From Yoonia maritima (GTDB taxonomy: Bacteria > Pseudomonadota > Alphaproteobacteria > Rhodobacterales > Rhodobacteraceae): 64,000 nt of DNA. How positions within the stretch are numbered: the first letter of the stretch is position 1; each line of letters starts with the position of its first letter. The notes under the pieces were generated by a model. It worked only from the letters and a program-made list of their open reading frames with translations. It did no database searches and was not told the origin of the DNA. Below, piece by piece: positions 55,495-64,000 of the stretch. Position numbers and translations under genes: made by a program. The DNA is taken from contig NZ_PKFN01000008.1 in NCBI RefSeq assembly GCF_002933395.1, forward strand, positions 558,001 through 622,000. Direction: 5' to 3'.

Positions 55495-55615
55495 CGAAAA
55501 AATCGCTCAAGTTTTCACACCACTGCTGCCATTCGCCCAAAAGTTAGGCATACGTGTAGCATGAATACCGAAGAGGGCGTCGAGTGATACCCCCTTTGGT
55601 CCGCTTCAAACTAGC

Positions 55616-57904
55616 TTAATACGGCGTATCCATCCGGACCTGATACCGGACATTGCCCTTTACCGCGGTGCCCCAATTCAGATGCACCGACCGGTTATCA
55701 GACCCTTGGCTACCCTCAGCCCAAGGCATTTCATGAATTCGCACGCCTACACTGTTGCTAATCGGCCCATCCGGCATAACCGTATCAACGAACTTGGCGT
55801 GCCCGTCGAACGGCAATGCAGTGCCCGTTTCCATTACCCACGTCAGCGCCTCTGTGGCTTGATCGTGATCTAGGGTCGCAGGATTTGAAACGGGTTCGTG
55901 CACGTTGTGAAACGTATTCCCACGAAATTCGAGCCCACGCGTACGGCTATAGTCCAAGTCAGCAAAAGTTGTATCAACGCGTTCGACCCGGTCGATCTGC
56001 CCGTTGGATGATCGAAATACGTTCCCCACGACCGCAAACCCATTAATATAGTGCCCTGGACCATAGGGTTTGATCACAATGAAGTTCGCCCAAGATGCCA
56101 CATCACTGGTCAAAAAAATGTTGCCTGTAATGGTAAGCCCCCCAAAAGAAAATTGGGCACCCAACGACGGATCACTGCTGTGTTCATTCGTCCATTCAAT
56201 AAAATTGTTGTCGCAATAGTTGCCGGTAAAAATACTTTTGGGATTGGGTGACGTCAGGATGACTCCGCCCTTGCGAATACCCAGTGCTTCATCATCGCCA
56301 TGAAACCAATGGTTGCCCGTAATCAAAGTACCTGAACCGCCTAAAACGCAAAAGTGCTTGAAACGATTGACCCTGTTATCGCGAATTTTTACGTCGTTTG
56401 CATTTGCATTAAACCCAATACTTACTCTTTGAGACACGGCAAGCGGCTGCTCTGCCGAGATAAATTGGCAACGATCAAGCATCATTCCCTGACAGCCGCG
56501 CCCGGGCGACGTTAGGCCCCGGTCTTTGGGTTTGTTGATAAAGCAATCGCGCAAGTGAAACGTAAGACCCGCTGGCGCAAGCATAATACCACTGGCGATC
56601 CCGCTGCCCTGAAACTCAATATCGTCTAACACAAACTGGCTTAGCTTCTCGTAGCCGGAAAAATCCAACAAATACTTAAACCGCGTGAAGGTGAAGTTTT
56701 GGCTGCCTTCAGCGTCGAACAATGGCGCGCTCAGCGTAATGATACGGTCTGGTATATTGATTGAACGTACGTAAATCTCGCGCCCCACTCCATTGCCTTC
56801 GACCAACGCCCCCACGGGAATGGTTGCAATGTCGACCACATCGGTCAGCGTCAATTCGTCCGCTGCACTATAGCTGGCCTGCGATGTCACAACATCTGCG
56901 TCCCAAGCAGCGCCATCGACTGGTTCAAACTGCCCGTTACGGATGACACGACGCGTGGCATATACTGTCCGCGACGGGTCACAGGCTTGCATATTCACAG
57001 GTTCAGACAACGAAACGCGTCGCCCACACAGATCAAGCGATTCATGATCGGCAAAGTTGATCAGCGCTTGATAGGCCTTTTTAAAGGCGGTTTCTTCGTC
57101 TTTAAACGCATCTAGGTAAGCATCAAAATCATAACCGCGCTGCAGAATAAAACGGTACTGCGCATCCTGCACAATACGGCCTTCGCATTTCACGTGATTT
57201 TCCATCGTGACGTTATCTGCTAGACGATAATCCCCGGCAGGCACCATGACGGTGCGGCCGTTGGCGGCAGCGTCTGCAGTCTCGAATGCGGCGCTATCAT
57301 CCGTGACACCGTCGCCCTTGGCGCCGAAATCCTTCACATCAACCAGCGACAACAGATCGCGCGTGAAAACGTTGCTGACATCTTCAATCTGAATGTCGTC
57401 AACACGCACAACACCGCCGGTCAGGCCAGTCAAATCAATCCCAAAGTGCCCATAGTCAGCATCGCTCCAAAGCATGTCGACGCCAGTACGGTCACCTGTG
57501 CCAATGATTGCGCTGACTTCGACAACCTGTCCATAATGGGTCAGCTGTGTCGCAGGCCCAAATGCAGGCAACCCAGCAACAGGTGCCCCACCCGCCTGCC
57601 CGGCCCAACCCGACACACGCACAGCAGGCAGCGGTCCTGAAATTGCTTTCACCTTCGCGGTCACACGTAAATAACAACCGGCGATAATGGGAGTTTCGCC
57701 CATATAGCGTACGCGCGCTGTTGGATCGACTTTCAGCACCTCGAGACACCCAGCAAAGTCCGCGTCGGCCGCAACAAACACACCCGATCCGCTGATCGCA
57801 TATGTGTCAGACCCCGGCGTGCCATCACCGCTGGACCAAACACCCAAACCTGCCGAGAATGGCAGCGGTTGAAATACAATTCCGTCTGTAATCGCTTTGT
57901 TCAT
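55616..57904 (-). CDS. Large right-handed beta-helix protein (pectate-lyase-3 type)
   Basis: This 762-residue protein has an N-terminal carbohydrate-binding-like part (about 10-190), then VDVKDFGAKGDGVTDDSAAFETAD, the start of pectate_lyase_3 beta-helix domains as in phage tailspikes and polysaccharide depolymerases. Later repeats such as GLTITGNIFLTSD, INGFAVVGNVFRSS and GLEFRGNTFHNV form helix turns. No signal peptide is evident (MNKAITDGIVFQPLPFSAG). It could act on polysaccharide on the cell surface or belong to a tail-like structure; no phage genes are near. The ATG at 57904 has AAGG upstream. Confidence 0.75.
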   Translation of the reverse strand: MNKAITDGIVFQPLPFSAGLGVWSSGDGTPGSDTYAISGSGVFVAADADFAGCLEVLKVDPTARVRYMGETPIIAGCYLRVTAKVKAISGPLPAVRVSGWAGQAGGAPVAGLPAFGPATQLTHYGQVVEVSAIIGTGDRTGVDMLWSDADYGHFGIDLTGLTGGVVRVDDIQIEDVSNVFTRDLLSLVDVKDFGAKGDGVTDDSAAFETADAAANGRTVMVPAGDYRLADNVTMENHVKCEGRIVQDAQYRFILQRGYDFDAYLDAFKDEETAFKKAYQALINFADHESLDLCGRRVSLSEPVNMQACDPSRTVYATRRVIRNGQFEPVDGAAWDADVVTSQASYSAADELTLTDVVDIATIPVGALVEGNGVGREIYVRSINIPDRIITLSAPLFDAEGSQNFTFTRFKYLLDFSGYEKLSQFVLDDIEFQGSGIASGIMLAPAGLTFHLRDCFINKPKDRGLTSPGRGCQGMMLDRCQFISAEQPLAVSQRVSIGFNANANDVKIRDNRVNRFKHFCVLGGSGTLITGNHWFHGDDEALGIRKGGVILTSPNPKSIFTGNYCDNNFIEWTNEHSSDPSLGAQFSFGGLTITGNIFLTSDVASWANFIVIKPYGPGHYINGFAVVGNVFRSSNGQIDRVERVDTTFADLDYSRTRGLEFRGNTFHNVHEPVSNPATLDHDQATEALTWVMETGTALPFDGHAKFVDTVMPDGPISNSVGVRIHEMPWAEGSQGSDNRSVHLNWGTAVKGNVRYQVRMDTPY

Positions 57905-58025
57905 GAAAATACCTTCTCTGGCAGCGTGCATGTTGGTCCCGCGTCATGCGGCACCGCTGCGAAAGAGGTACGTGAAACTGCTAAATCAGCCCTGACACCA
58001 CCGTGACGGTGGGGGCTGCAACACA

Positions 58026-58051
58026 AAAGGCCGGGCATAAACCCGGCCTTT
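58026..58051 (-). terminator. Terminator of lysK
   Basis: AAAGGCCGGG and CCCGGCCTTT form a perfect 10-bp stem with a 6-nt loop. On the minus strand it is followed by TTGTGTT. It lies 20 bp after the lysK stop. Confidence 0.85.
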
Positions 58052-58070
58052 GACATCGTCGTGATGAAAC

Positions 58071-59636
58071 TTAGGCTTGCAGCTGTGATTCAATGAGGTT
58101 GATCGTCTCCTCGACGCCATAAAGCGCGATAAAACCACCAAAACGAGGCCCTTGGGATGCGCCCAACAGCACCTCATACAATGCGGTGAACCAATTACGC
58201 AGCGGGTCAAAATTATGCTCTTTGCCAACAGCAAAAACCATAGATTGCAACGCTTCTGCATCTAATCCGCCATCCCAAACCTTAAGACGGGCAACCATGT
58301 CTTGCATGGCAGTGCGTTCTTGATCAGTTGGCGCACGGTACACTTTGGTCGGTTTCACAAAATCGTTGTAATAGCGCACCGCGAACCCAGCAGCATGATC
58401 CATCTGGGGGTTCTTTTCAGCGGATGCATCAGGCGCATAACGTTGGATAAAGCCCCAAAGGGTTTCTTTGTCTTCAGCACCGGAAACAGACGCGAGGTTC
58501 AGCAACATCGCAAACGGCACAACCATGTCAGATGCAGGCACGTTCTGACCGTGAATGTGGAACACGGGGTTGTTCAGCTTACCCTTATCATCTTGATCGG
58601 GATACGCGCGTAGCTGCTGATGATATTCATCTACCGCCTTTGGGATAACATCAAAGTGCATCCGCTTTGCCGTCTTTGGCTTGAGGTACATAAAGTACGA
58701 TAGGCTGTCGGTAGACGCATATGTCAGCCATTCATCAATCGTCAGACCATTGCCCGACGTCTTAGATATTTTGTGACCTTCAGAATCCAAGAACAATTCG
58801 TAGGTAAAGTTCTCGGGTGGGCGGCCACCCAACGCACGACAGATACCACCATAAATCGCAGTATTTGTAGCGTGATCTTTGCCGTACATTTCGAAATCAA
58901 CACCCAAAGCCGCCCAGCGCGCGCCAAAATCTGGCTTCCACTGCAGCTTACAATTTCCGCCAGTCACAGGAAGCGTCACATCTGTGCCGTCTTCATCCGT
59001 AAAGGTAATCATACCATCTTTGGTGACTTCTTTCATGGGAACATACAGCACGCGGCCAGTGGTCGGGCTGATTGGCAAGAAGATCGAATAGGTCTGCCGA
59101 CGCTCTTCGCGCAGCGATTTAAGCATAATCGCCATGACGTCATCGTATTTTTCAGCCGCTTTCAGCAGGATGTCGTCCATCTTGCCGCTGGTGTAATATT
59201 CAGTCGATGACGCGAATTCATATTCAAACCCGAAAGTATCCAAAAAGTTGTTCAAACGGGCATTCATGTGATCGCCAAAGCTGCCATGTGTTCCAAACGG
59301 ATCGGGCACAGCGGTCAGTGGCTTTTGAATAAAGGGTTCTAACGCCGCAGGGTCAGGCACGTTACCCGGTATTTTGCGCATGCCATCCATATCGTCAGAA
59401 AAGCACAGCAGCTTAGTCGGAATATCAGAAATAATCTCAAATGCGCGGCGCACCATCGTTGTACGGCTTACTTCGCCAAAGGTACCAATATGGGGCAGAC
59501 CTGAGGGGCCATAACCTGTCTCAAATAGAACATACCCCTTTTCAGGGTCCTTCTTTTCGTAACGTTTGAGCACACGGCGCGCCTCTTCAAAAGGCCAAGC
59601 CTTGGATGTCATCGCCGCGTCGCGCAAATTGGTCAT
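58071..59636 (-). CDS. lysK: Lysyl-tRNA synthetase, class I
   Basis: This class I enzyme charges tRNA-Lys, replacing class II LysS as in most Alphaproteobacteria and many archaea. The 521-residue product has the HIGH motif as [12 protein letters not shown] and KMSKS as [13 protein letters not shown]. The C-terminal helical domain is present. The ATG at 59636 is preferred to the GTG at 59648, with GAGA 8 nt upstream. It is followed by a terminator. Confidence 0.96.
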   Translation of the reverse strand: MTNLRDAAMTSKAWPFEEARRVLKRYEKKDPEKGYVLFETGYGPSGLPHIGTFGEVSRTTMVRRAFEIISDIPTKLLCFSDDMDGMRKIPGNVPDPAALEPFIQKPLTAVPDPFGTHGSFGDHMNARLNNFLDTFGFEYEFASSTEYYTSGKMDDILLKAAEKYDDVMAIMLKSLREERRQTYSIFLPISPTTGRVLYVPMKEVTKDGMITFTDEDGTDVTLPVTGGNCKLQWKPDFGARWAALGVDFEMYGKDHATNTAIYGGICRALGGRPPENFTYELFLDSEGHKISKTSGNGLTIDEWLTYASTDSLSYFMYLKPKTAKRMHFDVIPKAVDEYHQQLRAYPDQDDKGKLNNPVFHIHGQNVPASDMVVPFAMLLNLASVSGAEDKETLWGFIQRYAPDASAEKNPQMDHAAGFAVRYYNDFVKPTKVYRAPTDQERTAMQDMVARLKVWDGGLDAEALQSMVFAVGKEHNFDPLRNWFTALYEVLLGASQGPRFGGFIALYGVEETINLIESQLQA

Positions 59637-59744
59637 GATATTTCTCACGTCTAAAGAGCACCCCCATGGTGCCTACTTAGCGCACTCCCTATTGCGACAC
59701 GGGGTCAGCGTCAATAAATGGGTAACAAACACAAAGGAAACACC

Positions 59745-60164
59745 ATGACCGAAGACGCACCGCTGACCGCACAAGACGCCCTTGTGGCGCTTATGATCGC
59801 CGTATCGGCATCGGACGAAAATATCCGTACATCGGAATTGGTAAAAATCAGCAACGCAATTAACATGCTGCCAGTGTTTGCAGGATATGACCCCGAACGC
59901 CTGCCACGCATGTCAAAAATGGTGTTTGAACTGCTTGAACCCGAAGACGGGCTCGAGGCGCTGTTCGGCCTGATCCGCGACGCTCTTCCTGACCGCCTGT
60001 TTGAAACAGCCTATGCGCTTTCGTGTGACGTTGCCGCAGCCGACGGGCTTATTGACGAACAAGAAGGGCGGATGCTTGAAGAAATTCGTGAAGAGCTTGA
60101 TCTTGATCGGCTCCATGCGGCCGCAATTGAACGCGGTGCGCGCGCGCGTCATTTAACGCTTTAA
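59745..60164 (+). CDS. TerB-like tellurite-resistance-type protein
   Basis: This 139-residue all-helical protein has the TerB-like pattern, LVALMIAVSASDENIRTSELVKI and ALSCDVAAADGLIDEQEGRMLEEI, with the two DxN/DGxxxxxE metal-binding-like motifs. TerB proteins are often linked to stress and membrane-associated processes; no other Ter genes are near, so tellurite resistance is not implied. The ATG at 59745 has AAAGGA upstream; the upstream start at 59718 lacks support. Confidence 0.8.
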   Translation: MTEDAPLTAQDALVALMIAVSASDENIRTSELVKISNAINMLPVFAGYDPERLPRMSKMVFELLEPEDGLEALFGLIRDALPDRLFETAYALSCDVAAADGLIDEQEGRMLEEIREELDLDRLHAAAIERGARARHLTL

Positions 60165-60184
60165 GACGGCAATGCACGAAAAAA

Positions 60185-60204
60185 ACGGCCCCTTTCGGGG
60201 CCGT
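60185..60204 (-). terminator. Terminator of the acidic membrane protein gene
   Basis: ACGGCCCC and GGGGCCGT pair around TTTC; on the minus strand a run of seven T residues follows. It lies 25 bp after the stop of the gene at 60229. It may also serve the TerB-like gene. Confidence 0.85.
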
Positions 60205-60228
60205 CACACCATTTAAAAAGTAAAACTA

Positions 60229-60531
60229 TTAAGATTCGTCGTCATCGAGCACACCATCATCTTCAGGTGCTTCGATAGAAATCGTCGGTACTTCGATGGT
60301 TTCAGTGGTCGTAGAAACATCCACATCAGGTACTTCAACCTCAACTTCGGCTTGCCCCATTTCGATTGAACCCACGTCAGCGTCGAACTCTGGCAATGCG
60401 CCACCTTCAACAGATACGTCAACGTCTGGAAGTGCGCCTTCTTGGGTCTGGTCGATGTCGATCATATAATACGCAAATACTGCGATCACAGCCGCAAGAA
60501 CCACACCTACAACAGTCATGCCCGTCTTCAT
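60229..60531 (-). CDS. Small acidic protein with N-terminal membrane anchor
   Basis: The 100-residue protein has one N-terminal membrane segment (MTVVGVVLAAVIAVFAYYMI) followed by an extremely acidic, low-complexity tail rich in Asp, Glu and Val, with repeated PDVDVS/VEVEVPDVDVS units. AGGAG lies 7 nt before the ATG. It is likely an inner-membrane protein with a disordered periplasmic tail that could bind cations. No known family is recognised. A strong terminator follows. Confidence 0.65.
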   Translation of the reverse strand: MKTGMTVVGVVLAAVIAVFAYYMIDIDQTQEGALPDVDVSVEGGALPEFDADVGSIEMGQAEVEVEVPDVDVSTTTETIEVPTISIEAPEDDGVLDDDES

Positions 60532-60635
60532 TTTATGTCTCCTTTTTCGTGCGCTGCTGCCAAATTAGCAATCAAGCGCTTTCAGAAAATGAACACATGT
60601 CTAGGTCAAAAGGTTCCCAAAAATCTTGCGCATCA

Positions 60636-62102
60636 TTATAGCTGCGTTGCCCATCCACGCAAAAGTTCCTGCTGAAGCGCCTTTGCTTCACGATTCCATT
60701 GGCGGGCGCCGGGCGGTGATTCGCTTCCGTCAATCTTGCCACGCTCACGCGCCTGAACGTCGGCCGCAAAAATCGCAAAAGCAAGGTTCCGTCCATCAGC
60801 AGCACGCAAATATCCGGCCAAATTTGATACAAAGTTCAAAGTTCCGGTTTTCGCCTGAACGGCATCTTGGGTCGCAGGGATCACATCGCCTTGTGTGTTT
60901 CGTACAAGAATGTCCTTCATTATCGGCCGAAGCGTCCGCGCCACGTCAGGCGCGGTCAAAAAGCGAACCATATCAGACGCCTTAAGACGCGATGTGTCCC
61001 CTAACCCGGAATGATCCGCAAAATAGGGGCTAATACCGCCAGCGCGTTGCCGCGCCCAGCGCGACATGCGAGCGGCAGACGCTAGCAGCCCCCATTTTTG
61101 CCCAGTGTCTTTGGTCGTAGTCGCGAGCCCCGCGGCCTCTGCTGTAATATTAGTCGAATAACGCATCATCGCCCGCATAAGGTCGGTCAAAGGCGCACCT
61201 TGGAACGACGCCATTGCGGTGACACCCGATGGCAAATCAGCAATCTCTGCGGCTGTCTTTAGCACAATACCCTGACTACGTGCGAAAGTGGCAAACACTT
61301 CTCCCGCATAAAGCGCTGGGTGGCGCACAGGCAGCCAGCGTGACCCACCATTATTCAGCGCAGACCTTGCGACGCTCCACTGATCTACGTCACCAAGATC
61401 ACGATAGGTAAAAACAGGTGTAGCGCGATCGGCAATTCGTATCCGCGACGTTGTGACCACTGGGCGGTAATTTGCACTGCGGGCATCCATCGCAGTGGTA
61501 TAATTGGCCCCGTCCCGCTTCCATTCAAAATGCACGCGATTAAAGTTCAAATTTAGTCCCGTTACGGTCGGGTTATATCCAAGATGATCTAACTGCGTCC
61601 TATCGATTTCATCTAAATTCACCAGCGCGTCATCCCAGACGAAAAAGTTGCCTTTTACCTCGGTAAGACCTGTGTCTTTTAGACGTTGCGCCAGCTGCGC
61701 AAGATCATCGGTCACCAGATTCGGATCACCACCGCCAGCTAGGATCAGGTTCCCGTCCAACACACCATCAGTCACGGTCCCATCGGCATATATCGTCGTC
61801 TCAAACTGATGCAGTGGGCCTAATTGCTCTAGCGCATAAAGCGCGGTGACAGCTTTGGTTACGCTGGCGGGCGGCTGCGGTACATCTGGACTATGCGCCT
61901 CGATCAGCTCTCCCGTATCTGCGTTGGATAGGACTATGCCAATCTCACCGCTTAGACCGGACTGCGTAATCACTCGTTCGGTAATTGTCTGATAGCTTGG
62001 GCGCACAACAGGCCGCAGCGATGACATCGGCGCTTCGGCACTGACGCCAGTTGCATAGCTCGAAGCCAGCCCGGCGAGCATCGTGCGTCTGGTCAGCTTC
62101 AT
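60636..62102 (-). CDS. dacB: D-alanyl-D-alanine carboxypeptidase/endopeptidase (PBP4, DacB)
   Basis: This 488-residue periplasmic S13 peptidase trims D-Ala peptides and cross-links in peptidoglycan. The SxxK motif is SVTK (S80-K83), SxN is in RYSTN, and KTG in AKTGTLN. The N-terminus [20 protein letters not shown] has a twin-arginine-like motif, so it may be exported by Tat, unlike most DacB. The ATG at 62102 is chosen; it overlaps the nadD stop by 4 bp. Confidence 0.92.
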   Translation of the reverse strand: MKLTRRTMLAGLASSYATGVSAEAPMSSLRPVVRPSYQTITERVITQSGLSGEIGIVLSNADTGELIEAHSPDVPQPPASVTKAVTALYALEQLGPLHQFETTIYADGTVTDGVLDGNLILAGGGDPNLVTDDLAQLAQRLKDTGLTEVKGNFFVWDDALVNLDEIDRTQLDHLGYNPTVTGLNLNFNRVHFEWKRDGANYTTAMDARSANYRPVVTTSRIRIADRATPVFTYRDLGDVDQWSVARSALNNGGSRWLPVRHPALYAGEVFATFARSQGIVLKTAAEIADLPSGVTAMASFQGAPLTDLMRAMMRYSTNITAEAAGLATTTKDTGQKWGLLASAARMSRWARQRAGGISPYFADHSGLGDTSRLKASDMVRFLTAPDVARTLRPIMKDILVRNTQGDVIPATQDAVQAKTGTLNFVSNLAGYLRAADGRNLAFAIFAADVQARERGKIDGSESPPGARQWNREAKALQQELLRGWATQL

Positions 62103-62695
62103 TTCCACTCACCTCGCGCACGAATAGCCGTCGAGGACTGATTGGACATTGGCAGGTTCACAAACGACCATGCGGGCGCAGGCAAACGTCCAATGATGTG
62201 GCTTGCTGTGCTCGGAACCTTTGATTGGGCATACATACGCCCGGCTTTAGACAGCCGCGCCGCGATGCGATCACCGGGGCGCGCAATCACGCCAATTGGC
62301 ACGTTATCGATAATCCACCGCCAATCCTGCCAGTAATGGAACTGCGCCAAGTTATCAGCCCCCATCAGCCATACAAAACGCACCCCCGGATACCGCCGCT
62401 GCAAAGCCTGCAAGGTTTGCGCTGTGTACCGCGTGCCAAGCTGTGCTTCGACCCCGGTCACGCGAACACGTGGGTGTTGCATCATGGCTGACGCCGCCTG
62501 AATCCGTTCATTTAAAGGGGCAGGCCCATTTTTCTTAAGCGGGTTCCCCGGACTGACAAGCCACCAAACATGATCCAGTCCAAAACGTTTCAGCGCCGCC
62601 TTGGTAATATGCACATGGCCTTCGTGCGGTGGATCAAACGATCCACCAAGCAAGCCAATCACCTGACCAGATTTTGCGACTGGAAATCCGTACAC
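62099..62695 (-). CDS. nadD: Nicotinate-nucleotide adenylyltransferase
   Basis: NadD converts nicotinate mononucleotide to its adenylated form in NAD synthesis. The 198-residue product has [22 protein letters not shown] with the HxGH-type nucleotide motif and RPGD, SSTAIR near the end. I chose GTG at 62695 because AAAGGA lies 6 nt upstream and the product then begins [21 protein letters not shown] at 62722 would add nine residues. The stop overlaps the DD-peptidase start. Confidence 0.93.
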   Translation of the reverse strand: MYGFPVAKSGQVIGLLGGSFDPPHEGHVHITKAALKRFGLDHVWWLVSPGNPLKKNGPAPLNERIQAASAMMQHPRVRVTGVEAQLGTRYTAQTLQALQRRYPGVRFVWLMGADNLAQFHYWQDWRWIIDNVPIGVIARPGDRIAARLSKAGRMYAQSKVPSTASHIIGRLPAPAWSFVNLPMSNQSSTAIRARGEWK

Positions 62696-62755
62696 ACCAC
62701 TTCCTTTATTACCCAAAGGCAAAAAGCCGAGGTCCGCTGTAAAAGTAAAGCCCTG

Positions 62756-63586
62756 TCAGGCTACAAAACGCATGAACGCGAACTGTTCACCATTCGGGGA
62801 CCAACACGGAACGTTGATTGTGCCTTGTCCTCCGTTTAGGCGAACAAGGCGCTTGGCTGAACCGCCGGATGCTGACATCAAACGCAACTCGACATCAAGT
62901 CCACCGGGATGTCCTTGGGTATCCTTTGGATATGCCAAGTAAAGAACATGTGTACCGTCGGGCGATGGATGCGGAAACCAATTCACCGCTTCATCATCGG
63001 TCATCTGCTCAAGATTTGTTCCATCTGGCCTGATCCGCCATAGATCAACCCGACCGTTATGTTCACCGTTAAACCAAATCCACTGGCCATCAGGCGTATA
63101 ATCGGGCCCGTCAACATGATCGAACACATCCGTGATGCACCGTTCAATCCCGCCGGCGACCGGGCAAGTATAAAGCGCAAATGGCCCACCACGTTTAGCG
63201 ACATACGCTAATGTCGCACCGTCAGGCGACCATCCATGCCAATAGGACGGCGTCTGCTCGGTCACGCGTGAGGGCACACCGCCACCAATCGGCACGGTAT
63301 AAATACAACTTTCATCCGTGCGACGACTGTCACTTATGACCAGCATCTTTCCATCAGGCGAAACACCGTGATCATTGTTGCAGGCAGTTGCAAATCCTGT
63401 ATCGATAGGATGCAATGCTGGCGCATCCAACGGCACACGAAAAATCCACCCACCACCGTTCACAATCAGATAGCCATCTGGATGCCAATTGGGCGCTTCA
63501 ATATGCTCAGGATGGTCCAGCAAGACCTCTACCGCCCCACTGTGCAACGTGTAAACACAAAGCTGGCTCCGTAGGGTGGGTTTCAA
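62756..63586 (-). CDS. TolB-like beta-propeller (PD40) protein
   Basis: This 276-residue protein has repeated WD40-like PD40 blades: HIEAPNWHPDGYLIV, HGWSPDGATLAYVAK, DYTPDGQWIWFNGEHNGRVD, and WSPNGEQFAF near the end. It has no signal peptide, so it is probably cytoplasmic. The TTG at 63586, overlapping the upstream stop by 4 bp, is the only in-frame start near the 5' end. It follows a GH43 gene, so it may act on the same sugars, for example as an oligosaccharide-binding or lyase-type propeller. Confidence 0.78.
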   Translation of the reverse strand: MKPTLRSQLCVYTLHSGAVEVLLDHPEHIEAPNWHPDGYLIVNGGGWIFRVPLDAPALHPIDTGFATACNNDHGVSPDGKMLVISDSRRTDESCIYTVPIGGGVPSRVTEQTPSYWHGWSPDGATLAYVAKRGGPFALYTCPVAGGIERCITDVFDHVDGPDYTPDGQWIWFNGEHNGRVDLWRIRPDGTNLEQMTDDEAVNWFPHPSPDGTHVLYLAYPKDTQGHPGGLDVELRLMSASGGSAKRLVRLNGGQGTINVPCWSPNGEQFAFMRFVA

Positions 63587-63592
63587 CCCACC
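63570..63592 (+). repeat. Short palindromic repeat, copy 3
   Basis: CGTAGGGTGGGTTTCAACCCAC is a variant of the units at 25562 and 29386, with a GGTGGGTT/AACCCACC palindrome. It straddles the junction of two minus-strand genes and includes the TGA stop of one and the TTG start of the other. Confidence 0.7.
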
Positions 63593-64000
63593 TCTCCCGG
63601 CAGATAGTTGAACTGAGTGAACCGAGCTTCCTTGCCCTGACCTGACGTATCAAATGCAACCATCCCAACGAAGGCGCCTGTGAACGATCCGTGTTCACCC
63701 CGCCCTCCTTCGTCTGATATCACCGACGCATCAAGCGCAGGACCAAAGGCAACCCACTCGCCCCCTTGGCGATAATAGAACTGCTGCATTGCTCCGTTCA
63801 CCTCAACACGCAGGTCAACTGATCCACGCTCTAGCCGCGCGTCCTCGGTTGGAAACGTCAGCGCACACTCAGGCCAGTCGCCCGCACAGGACATTAACGT
63901 CAAAACGGGGCCAACACCTTCGGCATAAGTCACCAACGCCGCGTGAAACTTGTGACGGTTGTAATAGGTCGTCAAACCCGCTGCCTGCTGATAGGTATCG
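63583..64000 (-). CDS. GH43 family glycoside hydrolase, C-terminal part
   Basis: The gene continues past the window edge. The visible 138 residues form the concanavalin-A-like C-terminal domain of GH43 beta-xylosidases/arabinofuranosidases: QQAAGLTTYYNRHKFHAAL, VDLRVEVNGAMQQFYYRQGG, GPALDASVISDE and GSFTGAFVGMVAFDTSGQG. The catalytic five-bladed propeller lies outside. The enzyme probably releases xylose or arabinose from oligosaccharides. The stop TGA lies in a short palindromic repeat. Confidence 0.8.
   Translation of the reverse strand, partial: DTYQQAAGLTTYYNRHKFHAALVTYAEGVGPVLTLMSCAGDWPECALTFPTEDARLERGSVDLRVEVNGAMQQFYYRQGGEWVAFGPALDASVISDEGGRGEHGSFTGAFVGMVAFDTSGQGKEARFTQFNYLPGEVG

Noticed and set aside
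55616..57904. Prophage or tail module
   Set aside because: The beta-helix protein is the only phage-like feature. Neighbours are housekeeping genes, and there is no integrase, terminase or att site.
59745..60164. Tellurite-resistance operon
   Set aside because: Only a TerB-like gene is present, with no TerA, TerC, TerD or TerZ neighbours.

Overview
The window looks like a chromosomal segment of a marine alphaproteobacterium of the Roseobacter group (Rhodobacterales). I infer this from gene content: a taurine-type sulfonate cluster (xsc with pta and ackA beside a MocR-type regulator), a split F0 ATP synthase operon with both b and b' subunits, a class I lysyl-tRNA synthetase, a MipZ-type division ATPase, and the alphaproteobacterial spread of leuC, leuD and leuB. 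It is gene-dense, with many 1-8 bp overlaps. I see no rRNA, CRISPR array, intact insertion sequence, prophage or plasmid backbone.

Layout. 1-4.8 kb: end of a MocR/TauR-like regulator, then xsc, a TauE/SafE exporter, pta and ackA. Together they convert sulfoacetaldehyde to acetyl phosphate, acetyl-CoA or acetate plus ATP and export sulfite. 5.2-8 kb: KDPGal aldolase, SMP-30 lactonase and aldose epimerase (non-phosphorylated galactose catabolism), then 5-hydroxyisourate hydrolase. 8.1-10.1 kb: a CAT-anticodon tRNA and a PstS-OmpA fusion behind a tandem 11-bp Pho-box array. 10.1-15.7 kb: an aldo/keto reductase remnant, adenosine kinase, nth, an Ada-like alkyl transferase, an OmpA lipoprotein, a FadR-type regulator and a CPBP protease. 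15.8-18.4 kb: atpI-B-E-X-F. 18.5-22.5 kb: regulators, a DMT transporter and an azoreductase. 22.7-29.4 kb: ffh, two GNAT genes, chorismate mutase, then rpsP, a tiny membrane ORF, rimM, an antisense kinase, trmD, rplS and rpmE. 29.5-36 kb: DUF7282 protein, DUF1992 protein, DEAD-box helicase, MipZ, a membrane-anchored glutamate-synthase-like protein and a DMT transporter. 36-43.2 kb: leuB and leuDC, separated by a LysR/dehydrogenase pair, an exonuclease-family gene and a membrane protein. 43.4-50.2 kb: a small RTX-like protein, MscS channel, MtfA-type peptidase, acs, a YdcF-like protein and a predicted secreted protein. 50.2-55.5 kb: urease operon ureD-A-B-C-(mini-ORF)-E-F-G. 55.6-64 kb: a large beta-helix protein, lysK, a TerB-like protein, an acidic membrane protein, a PBP4-type DD-peptidase, nadD, a TolB-like propeller and the end of a GH43 glycosidase.

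No single wholly new system is obvious. The most interesting points are the tandem Pho boxes driving a PstS-OmpA fusion; a short palindromic repeat family whose copies supply stop and start codons; a Gly/Ser/Asn-rich insertion of about 17 residues in UreC; two unannotated-looking micro-ORFs (rpsP-rimM and ureC-ureE junctions); an exonuclease gene whose start appears disrupted by one base; and a structured untranslated stretch before ffh.
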